Assembly: GCA_903904815.1 (NCBI GenBank)
Contig: CAIVDU010000031.1
Location: 1 to 64,000 of the forward strand
Reading direction: 5' to 3'
DNA length: 64,000 bases
Origin: an uncultured Armatimonadota bacterium
Lineage (GTDB): Bacteria; Armatimonadota; Fimbriimonadia; Fimbriimonadales; Fimbriimonadaceae
Shown: one piece after another, positions 55,238 through 63,318 of the stretch
Layout: every line of letters begins with the position of its first letter
How positions within the stretch are numbered: position 1 is the first letter of the stretch
Translations under genes and position numbers: made by a program
The notes under the pieces: model-generated
What the model was told of the DNA's origin: nothing
Database searches by the model: none
The model's input: only the letters and a program-made list of their open reading frames with translations

Positions 55238-56605
55238 CTACTGCTTTTTGTCTTTGTCTTTATCCTTGTGGCTGGCGCGGGCCCAGATGCGAACGGGTGT
55301 TCCTTCCAACGGGAAGGCTTCTCGAATCTTGTTCAGCAGGTACCGCTCGTAGCTGAAGTGGAACAGCTCAACGTCGTTGCAGAACATGACAAACGTCGGC
55401 GGTCGGGTCTGAACCTGGGTCGCGTAGTAAATCTTGAGGACTCGTCCCTTCGAGGAGTAGGGCCGAGCGAACACCGCTTCTCCGATGAGTCGGTTGAGCT
55501 GACCGGTGCTGACTCGGAATGAATAGGCTTCCTGCGCTCGAAGCACTTCGTCGAGTACGGGCTCAAGTCCAGCGCTTTCTTTGGCCGAAGTGAAGGCAAT
55601 CTTCGCGTAAAGCAACTCAGGGATTTCATCCCGGATCACCTTGATCATGTCCTTCTTGAGGATGGACATTTTGCGCGGCATACCGTCGGGCGGTTCCTTG
55701 ATGTCCCACTTGTTGATCGCGAAGACGCAGGCTTTGCCGGCATCGTGGGCGATCTTCATGATCCGCTTGTCGCCATCGGTAAGACCTTCGTTTCCGTCGA
55801 CCACGATCATCGCGCAGTCGGCGCGTTCTATCGCCTTCTGGGCTCGGTTGACCATGTAGTACTCGACGGTGCCCTGGATCTTTCCTCGTCGTCGAATACC
55901 AGCGGTGTCGATGAGTCGGAAGGTTTCTCCAGCGTGCTCGATCACCGTGTCGATGGAGTCCCGCGTCGTGCCGGCAATGTTGCTGACGATCATCCGCTGT
56001 TCGCCGGTGAAGGCGTTGACCATGGACGACTTGCCCACGTTCGGGCGTCCGATGATCGCAACTCGGATCTCTTCCTTCTCGGGAATGTCGTCTTTCTTGA
56101 CTTCCGGAAGCATTTCGACGACCACATCGAGAAGGTCGGCGACGCCTCGTCCCTGGAGCCCGGAGACGGGGTAAACGTCTCCGATTCCCAGTGCATAGAA
56201 TTCGTTCGCGAGGGCGTCTCGGTCCGCGTTGTCTGCCTTGTTGACCACGACCAGTACGGGGACCTTGCTTCCTCTAAACTGCTGCGCGAGTTCCCAGTCG
56301 TCGGCCGAAAGGCCAGCCTTCGCATCCGCCAAAAACAGAATGACGTCGGCCTCCGCGAGGGCGACTCCGGCCTGGATACGAATCTGCTCCGCAAGCGGAT
56401 CCTCGTCTTGAAACACGATGCCACCGGTGTCGACAAGGTGGAACCGTTTCCCCTGCCACTCGACCATTGCGTAAAGGCGGTCTCGAGTAATGCCGGGCGT
56501 GTCTTCGACCACGGCGATGCGTTTGCCGACCAGCCGGTTGAAGAGAGTGCTCTTCCCGACGTTAGGACGGCCCACGATGACGACTACGGGAAGATGAACT
56601 GCCAT
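55238..56605 (-). CDS. der: Ribosome-associated GTPase Der (EngA)
   Basis: The 455-aa GTPase matures the 50S ribosomal subunit. Two tandem G domains have G1 motifs GRPNVGKSTLFNRL (11-24) and GRPNVGKSSMVNAF (about 185-198), NKAD and NKWD G4 motifs, and a C-terminal KH-like domain, followed by a Lys-rich tail (KDKDKDKK). The length is normal. A TACTCT box lies 10 nt before the ATG. It precedes lacZ on the same strand, an unusual pairing. Confidence 0.96.
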   Translation of the reverse strand: MAVHLPVVVIVGRPNVGKSTLFNRLVGKRIAVVEDTPGITRDRLYAMVEWQGKRFHLVDTGGIVFQDEDPLAEQIRIQAGVALAEADVILFLADAKAGLSADDWELAQQFRGSKVPVLVVVNKADNADRDALANEFYALGIGDVYPVSGLQGRGVADLLDVVVEMLPEVKKDDIPEKEEIRVAIIGRPNVGKSSMVNAFTGEQRMIVSNIAGTTRDSIDTVIEHAGETFRLIDTAGIRRRGKIQGTVEYYMVNRAQKAIERADCAMIVVDGNEGLTDGDKRIMKIAHDAGKACVFAINKWDIKEPPDGMPRKMSILKKDMIKVIRDEIPELLYAKIAFTSAKESAGLEPVLDEVLRAQEAYSFRVSTGQLNRLIGEAVFARPYSSKGRVLKIYYATQVQTRPPTFVMFCNDVELFHFSYERYLLNKIREAFPLEGTPVRIWARASHKDKDKDKKQ

Positions 56606-56758
56606 GGGGTTTCGGAGAGTACCCGATCCACCCCCTCCAGCCCCCGATTTGAACCTAAAACCTGGCAGTCATGCGGCCTCTGGCGGGGGTCGGCCAAAAA
56701 CCTAACTCTCCACTCTAACGTTTAGAGTCTTTCCCTCCGAAACATAAAGTAACTCGTC

Positions 56759-58636
56759 ATGTTCGACCTCAGCGCAAGGCTCATTGCAATCGGAATCCTT
56801 CTCTTCGCGAGCGGCGCCACTGGCTTCGTTCCGTTCTTGGATGCGGCGGGAGCAGGTGCGTTGGTGGCCGTGCTCTCTGGGCTTTCCTATCGACTTTCCG
56901 TTCATAACATGCTCAAACCGGGCATCGCCGGATTGATCGCAGTGGCCGAATCGGCGGCGGTGGCCTACATAGTGGCGAAGTCGGGCACGTTGCCGATGAT
57001 GGGGGTCCTTGTCCTTGCGCCCTGCATCCTGGCGGCAGTGCGACATGGTTCGAGAGCAATTTTCACGGCGCCGGTCGCGGCTGGCGCGGTGTTGGCAGCC
57101 TATGCGGTGACGAGTAATGGAACTCCTCCGCCGAGACCGGTGCTGCTCCATGCTTGCGCCGTTTTGGCAATCGGGCTCTTGCTCGAAGAGCGACGACGTA
57201 GCATCCTGGTGGAAGAAGAGCCAGTGCTCGTGCGGAGCGAAGACATGGCCGATCTAGAGCTCAGAGAGACGTTTCGGAAGCTTCGCGACGCCTATCGAGC
57301 TTTGGAAACAGCAAGCCGGCGCGACCGCATGAGTGTGGAATTGGCCGAGGCCCGAGCGGGCCATCCCGGAGACGTGCCTCGCAAACTGGCGTCACGACTC
57401 GCGACTTTGACCGGCGCTCGCAGTGTGGTGATCTACACCGTGGCTTCCTTCGGGAGTGGTTTGGTTGTAAAGGGAACCTATGGCGACCTGTCGCAGGACG
57501 AAGTCGAAGCTTCGCTCGATGTGGATCCCAAGCAATCATTGTCCGATCTCATCGCGAAGAGCATGAACGCGGTTCGTGCGCTCCGAGAGGATGAATCGAG
57601 CGTTGCCAGCGTGCCACTGGTTCATGAGGGACGGGTCGTCGGACTTGTATCTCTGTCCCACCTCAGTCCAACGAGACTCGACGAGGCGCGCCTGATCACC
57701 CAAGATGCTTCGGAAGAGATCGCCGCGTTGGTGGTCGAGGCGCGAGATAAGGAAGACGTCGACCGACGGCTCCGAGAAGCGGAAATTCTGTACGATTTGC
57801 GCAGTCTGGAAGAAGGCGCGGAGACCCCAGAAGTGGTGGCCACCCGGTTCGCCAACGAGATCTGCCAGATGATCAATGCCGACCACGTCGGCGTGTACAA
57901 GCTTCAGGGTAACCAGGCGATGTTGGTGGCGAAGTCCGGTCTCGATGTGAACCTGCTCGAAGACATGAGCTTTGCCGGGGGGCAAGGCGTCAGCGGTTGG
58001 CTCGGCATCGAAAGTCCGGAACTCCTCCTGCACGAGGTCCGAAAAGATGGCCGTTGCCCGGCCGATGTTGCGGTGCGCTCTCGCATGGGAAGCTATCTGG
58101 TGATTCCGCTCGAGAGTGAGAGCGGGGTGACCGGGTTCGTTAGCGCCGCCTGCAACACTTCCGGTGGATTGGGCCGCGAGGCTGCTGAGGCCTTAAGGTT
58201 GGCCGCGCTGGAACTGGGTCGAGCACTTTTCCCGTCTCGAGTCGCCGGCGTGATGACGACCAACGAATTTCATACATTCATCGGTAAGAGGCCGGGCCAC
58301 CTGGTCTTGCTTCAGCCGCTGAAACGACAGGCGATCGAAAACACTTTCGGCCGACCTGCTTTTGCTCACTGCATGCGCCGTCTTACGGGACGTCTTCGGC
58401 TTCGACTACCGCGCGGAGCTGCGGTCTGTCGACGGCCGCAGGGTGACTTCGTTGTGTTCCTTCCCCGCGCCGAAGAGGCCGATGCAAGGAACTGGGCGAA
58501 CGAGACAGTTGCGTATGCCTCGATGATGGGTCTTCGAACTCCTGATGGAACGCACGTGGTTCCGATGGCCCTTCGGGCGCGCGTCGCGCCTCTTAACCAG
58601 CAATCTGACGAGTTTTTACAGGAGTTGACCGCTTAA
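56759..58636 (+). CDS. Membrane signalling protein: GAF-GAF-degenerate GGDEF
   Basis: The 625-aa protein has five predicted membrane spans (about 5-150), a coiled coil (about 165-205), two GAF-type sensor domains (about 205-345 and 350-500) and a C-terminal domain with the layout of a diguanylate cyclase. Its active-site loop reads RRPQGDFVVFLP (about 557-568) where GGDEF would be, so catalysis is unlikely; it may bind a nucleotide or partner. TAAAGT (56745-56750) lies 8 nt before the ATG. A TPR protein gene follows 74 nt later. Confidence 0.75.
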   Translation: MFDLSARLIAIGILLFASGATGFVPFLDAAGAGALVAVLSGLSYRLSVHNMLKPGIAGLIAVAESAAVAYIVAKSGTLPMMGVLVLAPCILAAVRHGSRAIFTAPVAAGAVLAAYAVTSNGTPPPRPVLLHACAVLAIGLLLEERRRSILVEEEPVLVRSEDMADLELRETFRKLRDAYRALETASRRDRMSVELAEARAGHPGDVPRKLASRLATLTGARSVVIYTVASFGSGLVVKGTYGDLSQDEVEASLDVDPKQSLSDLIAKSMNAVRALREDESSVASVPLVHEGRVVGLVSLSHLSPTRLDEARLITQDASEEIAALVVEARDKEDVDRRLREAEILYDLRSLEEGAETPEVVATRFANEICQMINADHVGVYKLQGNQAMLVAKSGLDVNLLEDMSFAGGQGVSGWLGIESPELLLHEVRKDGRCPADVAVRSRMGSYLVIPLESESGVTGFVSAACNTSGGLGREAAEALRLAALELGRALFPSRVAGVMTTNEFHTFIGKRPGHLVLLQPLKRQAIENTFGRPAFAHCMRRLTGRLRLRLPRGAAVCRRPQGDFVVFLPRAEEADARNWANETVAYASMMGLRTPDGTHVVPMALRARVAPLNQQSDEFLQELTA

Positions 58637-58710
58637 GTGAATGTTTCCCGTAAAGTTGCGCGATCCAAGATCGCAAAAGTGACGCTACTCTCATTGGTAG
58701 GGGAGGTGAG

Positions 58711-59328
58711 TTGAACATCGAAGATCGAGATTTGGTCGTAAGACCATCGAAGACGAGAGCTAGTCAAAGGGGCAAGCCCAGCACTCGCCTGAACGCAAAA
58801 AGTGCCCAGAGCCGGAAACCCGATCCGCTCTCTCGGGTCACGATGCTCGTGCGCCTCGGTCGCCATGCGGACGCCGCGTTGGCCGCCGAAGAGGTTTTGA
58901 GCATGGATCCGCAAAACCTCGCCGCCATGGAGATTTGGGCGAAGATGCTTTGGCAGACCGGCCAAATGTCAGAGGTCGTCGACGCAACCCGTCGACTGAT
59001 CGTGCTCAATCCCTACGAACCGGGATATCACGTCCTCCAAGCATCCGCTCTCCAATGCCTCGGCCGATACGGAGAAGCCTCTCGAGCATACGCAAGAGCC
59101 GGCGACACGCCCGAGGTCCAAGAGGCGATCGCCGATTTGAACGCCTGGCAGGCGGGCCTGGTGGCCGCCTTGTTGGCGACTGACGCCGTCTTCCGCGCCC
59201 ACTACGCGCAAAACCCAAGCAACGCCTGCTCATCTCGTGGATTTAGTTTCCTGGGCGGAACGCCTGGTCCCGAGCGCTGGCTTGTCGGTTCGGAGCGAAG
59301 GGAAAGCCTCTTCACCCGCCCGAGCTAA
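58711..59328 (+). CDS. TPR-repeat protein
   Basis: The 205-aa protein has a basic N-terminal tail (RPSKTRASQRGKPSTR) and about three TPR-like helical pairs (residues 43-155): LVRLGRHADAALAAEEVLSM, MEIWAKMLWQTGQMSEVVDA and ALQCLGRYGEASRAYARAGD. The tail is unstructured. The start is TTG at 58711 behind a strong GGGAGGTGAG Shine-Dalgarno. It follows the GAF protein on the same strand and may be its soluble partner. A large hairpin follows at 59363. Confidence 0.8.
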   Translation: MNIEDRDLVVRPSKTRASQRGKPSTRLNAKSAQSRKPDPLSRVTMLVRLGRHADAALAAEEVLSMDPQNLAAMEIWAKMLWQTGQMSEVVDATRRLIVLNPYEPGYHVLQASALQCLGRYGEASRAYARAGDTPEVQEAIADLNAWQAGLVAALLATDAVFRAHYAQNPSNACSSRGFSFLGGTPGPERWLVGSERRESLFTRPS

Positions 59329-59362
59329 TCCTCCCCAACTTACTAGCGGTTGCGTACTTTAG

Positions 59363-59399
59363 CCCACGATTGGACCGTTCCGTGCGGTCCTATCGTGGG
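59363..59399. repeat. Long perfect-looking hairpin after the TPR gene
   Basis: CCCACGATTGGACCG (59363-59377) and CGGTCCTATCGTGGG (59385-59399) pair with one mismatch around a 7-nt loop. No T tract follows. It is either a terminator of another type or an interspersed repeat. Confidence 0.65.
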
Positions 59400-59510
59400 T
59401 AGGGTCCAGCCCGAATCCAACCCCGCCAGCGGGTTGCGGCCAGTAGCGAACCTGCGGAAGTCCATACTCCTCTTGACGGATAGGTCACTCTATGCTAGAA
59501 ATGGTATAGA

Positions 59511-59887
59511 ATGGACGGTAGGCTCAAGCCCTTGGTCTGGCTTGCTGCCAGCAAGAAGGATTTTCTAACATTCCCTGGTGACGTCATCAACGACGTGGGG
59601 CACGCGCTCTATCTGGCTCAATGCGGAGACAAGCCACCTAACTCCAGCCTCTCAAAGGGTTCGGAGGGGCTAGTGTCCTTGAAGTCGTGGAGCAGCATGA
59701 TGGAGATACCTATCGGGCGGTTTACACCGTGCGTTTTGAAGATGCCGTTTATGTGCTGCACTGCTTCCAGAAGAAATCGAAGTCCGGAACGGCAACGCCA
59801 CAACAAGGTATCGAACTGATCAAGAGTCGGCTGAGAGCAGCGGAAGTGGAAAGCAAGCGATGGCAAGAAAAACAGAAGAAATCCTGA
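59511..59887 (+). pseudogene. HigB/RelE-like toxin, frameshifted
   Basis: The reading frame from the ATG at 59511 gives MDGRLKPLVWLAASKKDFLT and, after a 1-nt loss at about 59646, resumes one frame over with KGFGGASVLEVVEQHDGDTY, VRFEDAVYVLHCFQKKSKSG and TPQQGIELIKSRLRAAE to 59887. These are the consecutive landmarks of the Gp49/HigB mRNA-interferase family. A codon AAG appears as AG at the break. In the uncorrected frame the product ends at 59819 with nonsense. A sequencing error or a programmed shift cannot be excluded. The 3' end overlaps the antitoxin gene by 28 nt. Confidence 0.8.
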
Positions 59888-60210
59888 TTGAGCGAGGAAC
59901 CGAGGACGTGTTTCACGATCTCGATTTGCCAAATGCCGATGAGTTGCTCGCCAAATCCAAATTGGCCCGGTCAATTGCCGAGGCCATCAGGGAACGCAAG
60001 ATCAGCCAAAGCCAACTTGCGCGGCTTACAGGCATCGATCAGCCCAAAATTTCCTTACTCATGAATGGTCGCATCAGCGGGTTTTCCTCAGATAGGCTCA
60101 TGCACATACTCACCAAACTCGATCAGGACGTGATCATCTTCATTCGCCCCAAACCCGTTACAGAGAATCGACCGGCATACGTGAGCGTCGATGTCACCCA
60201 CGCGATGTAG
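59860..60210 (+). CDS. HigA-type XRE antitoxin
   Basis: The 116-aa protein has a helix-turn-helix of the XRE family (about 40-90, IRERKISQSQLARLTGIDQP then KISLLMNGRISGFSSDRL), preceded by a helical N-terminal arm. It is the expected partner of the HigB-like toxin that it overlaps by 28 nt. It would neutralise the toxin and repress the operon. The frame is intact although the toxin gene is broken. Confidence 0.85.
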   Translation: MARKTEEILIERGTEDVFHDLDLPNADELLAKSKLARSIAEAIRERKISQSQLARLTGIDQPKISLLMNGRISGFSSDRLMHILTKLDQDVIIFIRPKPVTENRPAYVSVDVTHAM

Positions 60211-60472
60211 TCGCCGCGACCGTGACGATAGCCCCGCATAAAGTCGTTGATTCTTGTTCGTAAGCACGCGTATCCCAGTCCAAGCCTTGCCCAACGTTTC
60301 CGACGAACAGGCTCCCGCCGTTCTCCATTGGGAACAAACCCAAGCAGTCCGGCATTCGGCCCTGGATGGGCCGAAGAGTGCGCGTTTTCCTCGATAACAA
60401 CATCCTCCTCGGCTCCGAGGGTTGACCTTCTTAGGCGAGTGCAGGGGAGGGGAGCAGGGTCATCGACATCCC

Positions 60473-60953
60473 TCAACCGGCGGGATTTTTTTCAGGCGCA
60501 CACGTCCCTCGATTCCAACATGGAGCCTCGTGAGCAATCAATTCCGCCTCAAATTGATCCTGATCGCTGCAAACGTGGACGAAGATTCTCACGCTTCGAT
60601 TCTCCTAGACGGCTTCTAGCACACGGCGATTGACGCGGCAGTTGGTTGGCTGTCCGCACACGAAGCAGTCTTGGCGCAATCGTGCCGTACCCAATAGAAA
60701 ACCGCTTCGCAAGATTCACGGCCTTGCCGATGTAGACCGTTTGGCCTTCGACTTGGAAGACATAGACGCCCCTGGACTCGGGCAGCCCTTTCACGCTGAA
60801 CTTGCAGAACGTTCCGTGCCCATCGGAGTGAATCATCGACTTTCCCGCATTGGCGCACCGTGCTTGTGGCGAAAACTCTTCTGGAAAACCATCGGCATCT
60901 TGCAGAACTGTTGGCGATCCCATATCTGAAAAATCTCTACAACGGAGCTGCAT
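60473..60953 (-). pseudogene. GIY-YIG nuclease family protein, broken
   Basis: The frame from 60953 gives KGLPESRGVYVFQVEGQTVY then IGKAVNLAKRFSIGYGTIAPR, a GIY-YIG motif pair. A shift at about 60675 is needed to continue as CFVCGQPTNCRVNRRVLEAV; the same frame then meets TAG (about 60615) and goes on as ENRSVRIFVHVCSDQDQFEA and ELIAHEAPCWNRG, a normal family ending, to the TGA at 60473. The gene therefore has one frameshift and one in-frame stop. Confidence 0.7.
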
Positions 60954-61082
60954 CAGTTGAAATCATAGGCTGATGGCGGCGAAAACCTATCAGTCGCTCA
61001 ACGTCCGGGCGTTCCGCATTCTCTACCGAATGCTGTTTTTCGGCTCAATAACAAAATTTCATAACAACGTCATCATCGCAAA

Positions 61083-61315
61083 ATGAGAAAGTTGTTTAGA
61101 CGCGCTGTACATGCCTTGCATGTGGGCACCCCTGGCATTACGGGGCCGGTGAAGTCGCAGCTAAAGCTGCGGAGGCCATAGCCGACCCAGGGAAAGCCCA
61201 TACTTGTCCGTGTTGCTGCTTGCCTAGCCCAACAAGGGGCAAACCTGTTGATCAGTGCCCAAAGTGTGGAAGCAAGGCCAACAGAAAGGAGCAAGTCGTT
61301 CATGAAGTACCTTAG
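61083..61315 (+). pseudogene. Possible zinc-ribbon protein remnant
   Basis: A first frame (61083-61181) reads MRKLFRRAVHALHVGTPGIT and stops at about 61179. In the next frame the sequence continues AKAAEAIADPGKAHTCPCCC and DQCPKCGSKANRKEQVVHEV to a TAG at 61313. The CPCC and CPKC pairs form a zinc-ribbon pattern. The two parts would join with one frameshift. The evidence is thin. Confidence 0.3.
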
Positions 61316-61452
61316 TCGAAGACTGATTCTGCACTACCTGCAGCGTTGGTCAAAGAAAACCGGAAGATGCCGATTCTATCTGGTCTATCCTGCCTCGATG
61401 GAACCAAAAGCTCTCCCGCATCTGAGATGGCTTTGAGAATCCGCGACAAAGC

Positions 61453-62244
61453 CTATCTAGGAATCCAGATTGCCGCAGTTTCGTCGCCCACTCCGCGGCA
61501 TGCTTCGCGTAGGTACTGAACTGCAGTCCAGGCGCAGACGGCGGAGTCGAGGGCGTCTTCGTAGCGCTTTAGGGAACTGAAGGTATGGGAGTCGGTGGGG
61601 AGCGAGAAACCGAGGGGGCCGAGGTCGCGTTCGAGGTGGTCTTGGAGCGCCTCGAAGTTTTGGATAGCGCGTTGGATACGGTCGGGTTTGCTTAATCCAC
61701 TGCGATCCTTTTTGCCCAGTTTGTAGAGGTACCGGTCTGGCAGGTCCATCAGTTTGAGGATGGAGACATGGGGGTAGACCTCGAGGAGGCTATTTGGCTG
61801 GCCACTTTCCGATGTTCGAAGATGGTAGCCCGCGATCTGAAACTCGCTGGTCAATCGGTCGGAGATGGGACCCGGACGGGTTGGCCCGGGAGAGTGGGTG
61901 CTGCAGTGACGGCTGCCGAATTCTGAGGAGATCTTGTTATCGGCTTGCCGCCGGGAGGTGATCCTTTCCAGCGAGAGTGGCATGTCGACCGCCACCACGG
62001 TTGGTCGCATGCCGAATCTCTTCTGGATCGCTTTGAGGAGCCGAGGCACGTCGAGTTCACCGCCAGAGGGTTGCCGGGACCAGTCGACGGGGGTTGCCTC
62101 GCACCCTTCGATGAACTGGTCGTAACTTGGTCCGACCAGTCGGCATTTGGCGCAGTGCCCGTCCGTCTCGGCGAGACAGACTCCAGAAGGGTTATTGGCG
62201 GTCCAGGCGGAGTCGATGCCGAGCACAAGGTGGGTTGCGGCCAC
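61453..62244 (-). CDS. DUF429 family protein (predicted RNase H-fold nuclease)
   Basis: The 263-aa protein begins with HLVLGIDSAWTANNPSGVCL, the RNase H-like first strand with its Asp, followed by VVAVDMPLSL and EVYPHVSILKL, then SLKRYEDALDSAVCAWTAVQ. DUF429 proteins are predicted nucleases of unknown substrate. The start is GTG at 62244, with TAACCT (62251-62256) exactly 6 nt upstream, a leaderless pattern. It is divergent from the 2H phosphoesterase, with both promoter boxes within 42 bp. Confidence 0.85.
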   Translation of the reverse strand: MAATHLVLGIDSAWTANNPSGVCLAETDGHCAKCRLVGPSYDQFIEGCEATPVDWSRQPSGGELDVPRLLKAIQKRFGMRPTVVAVDMPLSLERITSRRQADNKISSEFGSRHCSTHSPGPTRPGPISDRLTSEFQIAGYHLRTSESGQPNSLLEVYPHVSILKLMDLPDRYLYKLGKKDRSGLSKPDRIQRAIQNFEALQDHLERDLGPLGFSLPTDSHTFSSLKRYEDALDSAVCAWTAVQYLREACRGVGDETAAIWIPR

Positions 62245-62286
62245 GCACGGAGGTTACCAGGGGTGATCGAACTGTAAACTCATGGC

Positions 62287-63057
62287 GTGTGGGAAGTTTC
62301 GAATCCGAAGCTAGTCAATCTGGAGCCCGAGTGGGCATGGTTTCCGGGATTCTCTCTTCTCTTTGAAAATCCCGGCCAATCGGTCACACGCGTTGACAGC
62401 CTCGGCCGCGTGAACTGTCAGGTAAGTGTGGACCCTGCCCTCGGCCTGTATCGCGCATTGGCAGAAGGAGTCGAGGAACTTGGCGGAGACGCTCTGAAGA
62501 CAAAGTTTTCGCTTTGCCGACTTCCGACCGAGTCGTTTCACGTCACCGTGTTCGACGGGGGAAACGCTGGCGTTGTGGAATCTATGAACCCTGGCCACCG
62601 GTTGCAATTGGAAAAACTGCTCGGCGGGTTGCCATCGGGATGGGACGATCAGAACGACCTTGTAAATCCCCTGAGCTCAAGCGAGCTGACAGCAGACGAC
62701 CGTGGAGAGATACGCTTCCGCTACGGAAGACTGTTCGTCTGGGGAAATAGTGTGCTGGCGGTCCGATTGGAAGCCGCCGACGCGGAGTCGGAGGCCAACC
62801 TCGACCGGTTGGTGACTGATAGGGCGAAGTTGTCCGAACAGTGTCGGTCCGAATTCGGCTTTGGTGCGGGGCCTAAGTACACACCACACGTCTCATTGGG
62901 ATACTTCGCCAACGAATCAGGCGGCGCGTTGGCGGCGGAAGAGTGCGAGAAGTGGGACGAACTTCTGAAACACAAGACCCTCGGCCTTCAGATCGCCTTT
63001 TCGAAGATTCGCGTGTTCGGATTCACCGACATGGCGACGTTCTTTCGCGCATGGTGA
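62287..63057 (+). CDS. 2H phosphoesterase superfamily protein
   Basis: The 256-aa protein has the two HxT/S motifs of the 2H (2'-5' RNA ligase-like) superfamily: FHVTVFD (H85, T87) and YTPHVSLGYF (H201, S203), near the expected spacing. Such enzymes act on cyclic phosphates of RNA or nucleotides. The start is GTG at 62287, with TAAACT (62275-62280) exactly 6 nt upstream. Confidence 0.8.
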   Translation: MWEVSNPKLVNLEPEWAWFPGFSLLFENPGQSVTRVDSLGRVNCQVSVDPALGLYRALAEGVEELGGDALKTKFSLCRLPTESFHVTVFDGGNAGVVESMNPGHRLQLEKLLGGLPSGWDDQNDLVNPLSSSELTADDRGEIRFRYGRLFVWGNSVLAVRLEAADAESEANLDRLVTDRAKLSEQCRSEFGFGAGPKYTPHVSLGYFANESGGALAAEECEKWDELLKHKTLGLQIAFSKIRVFGFTDMATFFRAW

Positions 63058-63182
63058 GGGCTGGGACGCAATTCGCTCAGGCGGTGATTCACTAAAGACG
63101 ACGAAACCCGGCCGTGCTTACCGCCGCTAAACTTCCAAGTCCGCCTACCAACTTGAGGCATGTTCTCCCAGCTGCTTCCGGA

Positions 63183-63217
63183 CTGCAAACTGCCAACTGC
63201 GCACTGCCTACTTCGCT
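63183..63217 (-). repeat. Heptamer tandem repeat, copy 3 (inverted)
   Basis: Five 7-bp units on the plus strand read CTGCAAA, CTGCCAA, CTGCGCA, CTGCCTA, CTTCGCT. Reverse complemented, the first four end in GCAG, as at 146-173 and 43744-43799. Confidence 0.75.
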
Positions 63218-63283
63218 TAGAGTACGGATTGCGTGCAATCGTACTTCGGTGGGGATTTGGACATTAAAGGTGGTTAAAATCAT

Positions 63284-63312
63284 TTGGCGCTAGAACCGAT
63301 GCGCAATATAGT
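63284..63312 (+). promoter_or_regulatory. Predicted leaderless promoter
   Basis: TTGGCG (63284-63289) and TATAGT (63307-63312) are 17 nt apart. Transcription would start at about the ATG at 63319, so the mRNA would have no leader. Confidence 0.6.
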
Positions 63313-63318
63313 GTTTCT

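Noticed and set aside
60247-60633. Plus-strand frame of 128 codons
   Set aside because: It is partly antisense to the GIY-YIG pseudogene and has no family or compositional support.
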